DNA from: Candidatus Fermentibacterota bacterium | GTDB lineage: Bacteria > JAFGKV01 | Assembly: GCA_016928395.1 (NCBI GenBank) | Contig: JAFGKV010000238.1 | Span: 1 to 64,000, forward strand | Reading direction: 5' to 3' | Length of the DNA stretch: 64,000 bases | Shown here: positions 63,961 through 64,000 of the stretch, piece by piece | Layout: every line of letters begins with the position of its first letter | How positions within the stretch are numbered: the stretch's first letter is position 1 | Program-made: the position numbers and the translations under genes | Notes under the pieces: model-generated | Database searches by the model: none | What the model was told of the DNA's origin: nothing | What the model saw: the letters and a program-made list of their open reading frames with translations, nothing else

Positions 63961-64000
63961 GATGCCATGCAATGGCGGCGGCACACGAGAGCGGAGACGA

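Overview
The window is about 64 kb of GC-rich (roughly 60%) chromosome from a diderm (Gram-negative-type) bacterium. The evidence for an outer membrane is direct: BamA, Skp, LolD, a lipid A pathway (LpxC fused to FabZ, LpxA, LpxB, a DUF374 acyltransferase, LpxK) and several predicted outer-membrane beta-barrels. The LpxC-FabZ fusion, the three gingipain-like C25 proteins with carboxypeptidase-regulatory, FN3 and FlgD-like C-terminal modules, and an McsA-McsB-ClpC set in a diderm together suggest a member of the FCB superphylum or a nearby candidate phylum (Latescibacteria, Eisenbacteria or Krumholzibacteria type). That placement is inference. I found no rRNA, tRNA, CRISPR array, insertion sequence or prophage.

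Layout. 1-4.9 kb, minus strand: SAM methyltransferase, DUF362-ferredoxin protein, YprB-like exonuclease with TPR tail, membrane-anchored TPR protein. 4.9-26.9 kb, plus strand: an almost gapless run that could be one transcript: lolD, mcsA, mcsB, clpC, bamA, skp, lpxC/fabZ, lpxA, a Gfo/Idh/MocA oxidoreductase, lpxB, DUF374 acyltransferase, lpxK, nadB, a CHASE2 adenylate cyclase, a cyclic-nucleotide-binding MscS channel, then a group of poorly known envelope proteins (secreted protein, M48 protease, two tiny membrane proteins, a charged tail-anchored protein, a small barrel). It ends at a perfect 14-bp hairpin.

27.3-45.6 kb, minus strand: a second long run. It encodes two large C25 proteases, a metallophosphoesterase, a DJ-1 protein, the poly-gamma-glutamate-type synthesis genes pgsB, pgsC and pgsW, a secreted protein with an internal duplication, an outer-membrane barrel, an LVIVD lipoprotein, an FG-GAP propeller and a third C25-like protein. 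This could be a synthesis-and-export locus for an amide-linked polymer in a diderm, and is the strongest candidate here for an undescribed system.

46-54 kb, plus strand: a membrane-anchored phospholipase D-like protein with an inserted EF-hand; an iron module (DtxR-type regulator, FeoA, FeoB, Cys-rich FeoB partner) behind a clear promoter inside an inverted repeat; and a GAF-PP2C phosphatase. 53.9-60.2 kb, plus strand: glycan genes (two GT2 glycosyltransferases, a membrane spermidine-synthase-like protein, a second member of the charged tail-anchored family and a polyprenyl glycosylphosphotransferase). 60.4-64 kb: a Tat-exported DUF362 protein and its probable lipoprotein partner (minus), divergent from a sensor histidine kinase and a response regulator (plus), with two palindromes between them.

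Many genes begin with GTG or TTG behind a good Shine-Dalgarno sequence, and I moved starts accordingly. Domain assignments rest on motifs read by eye; no database search was run.
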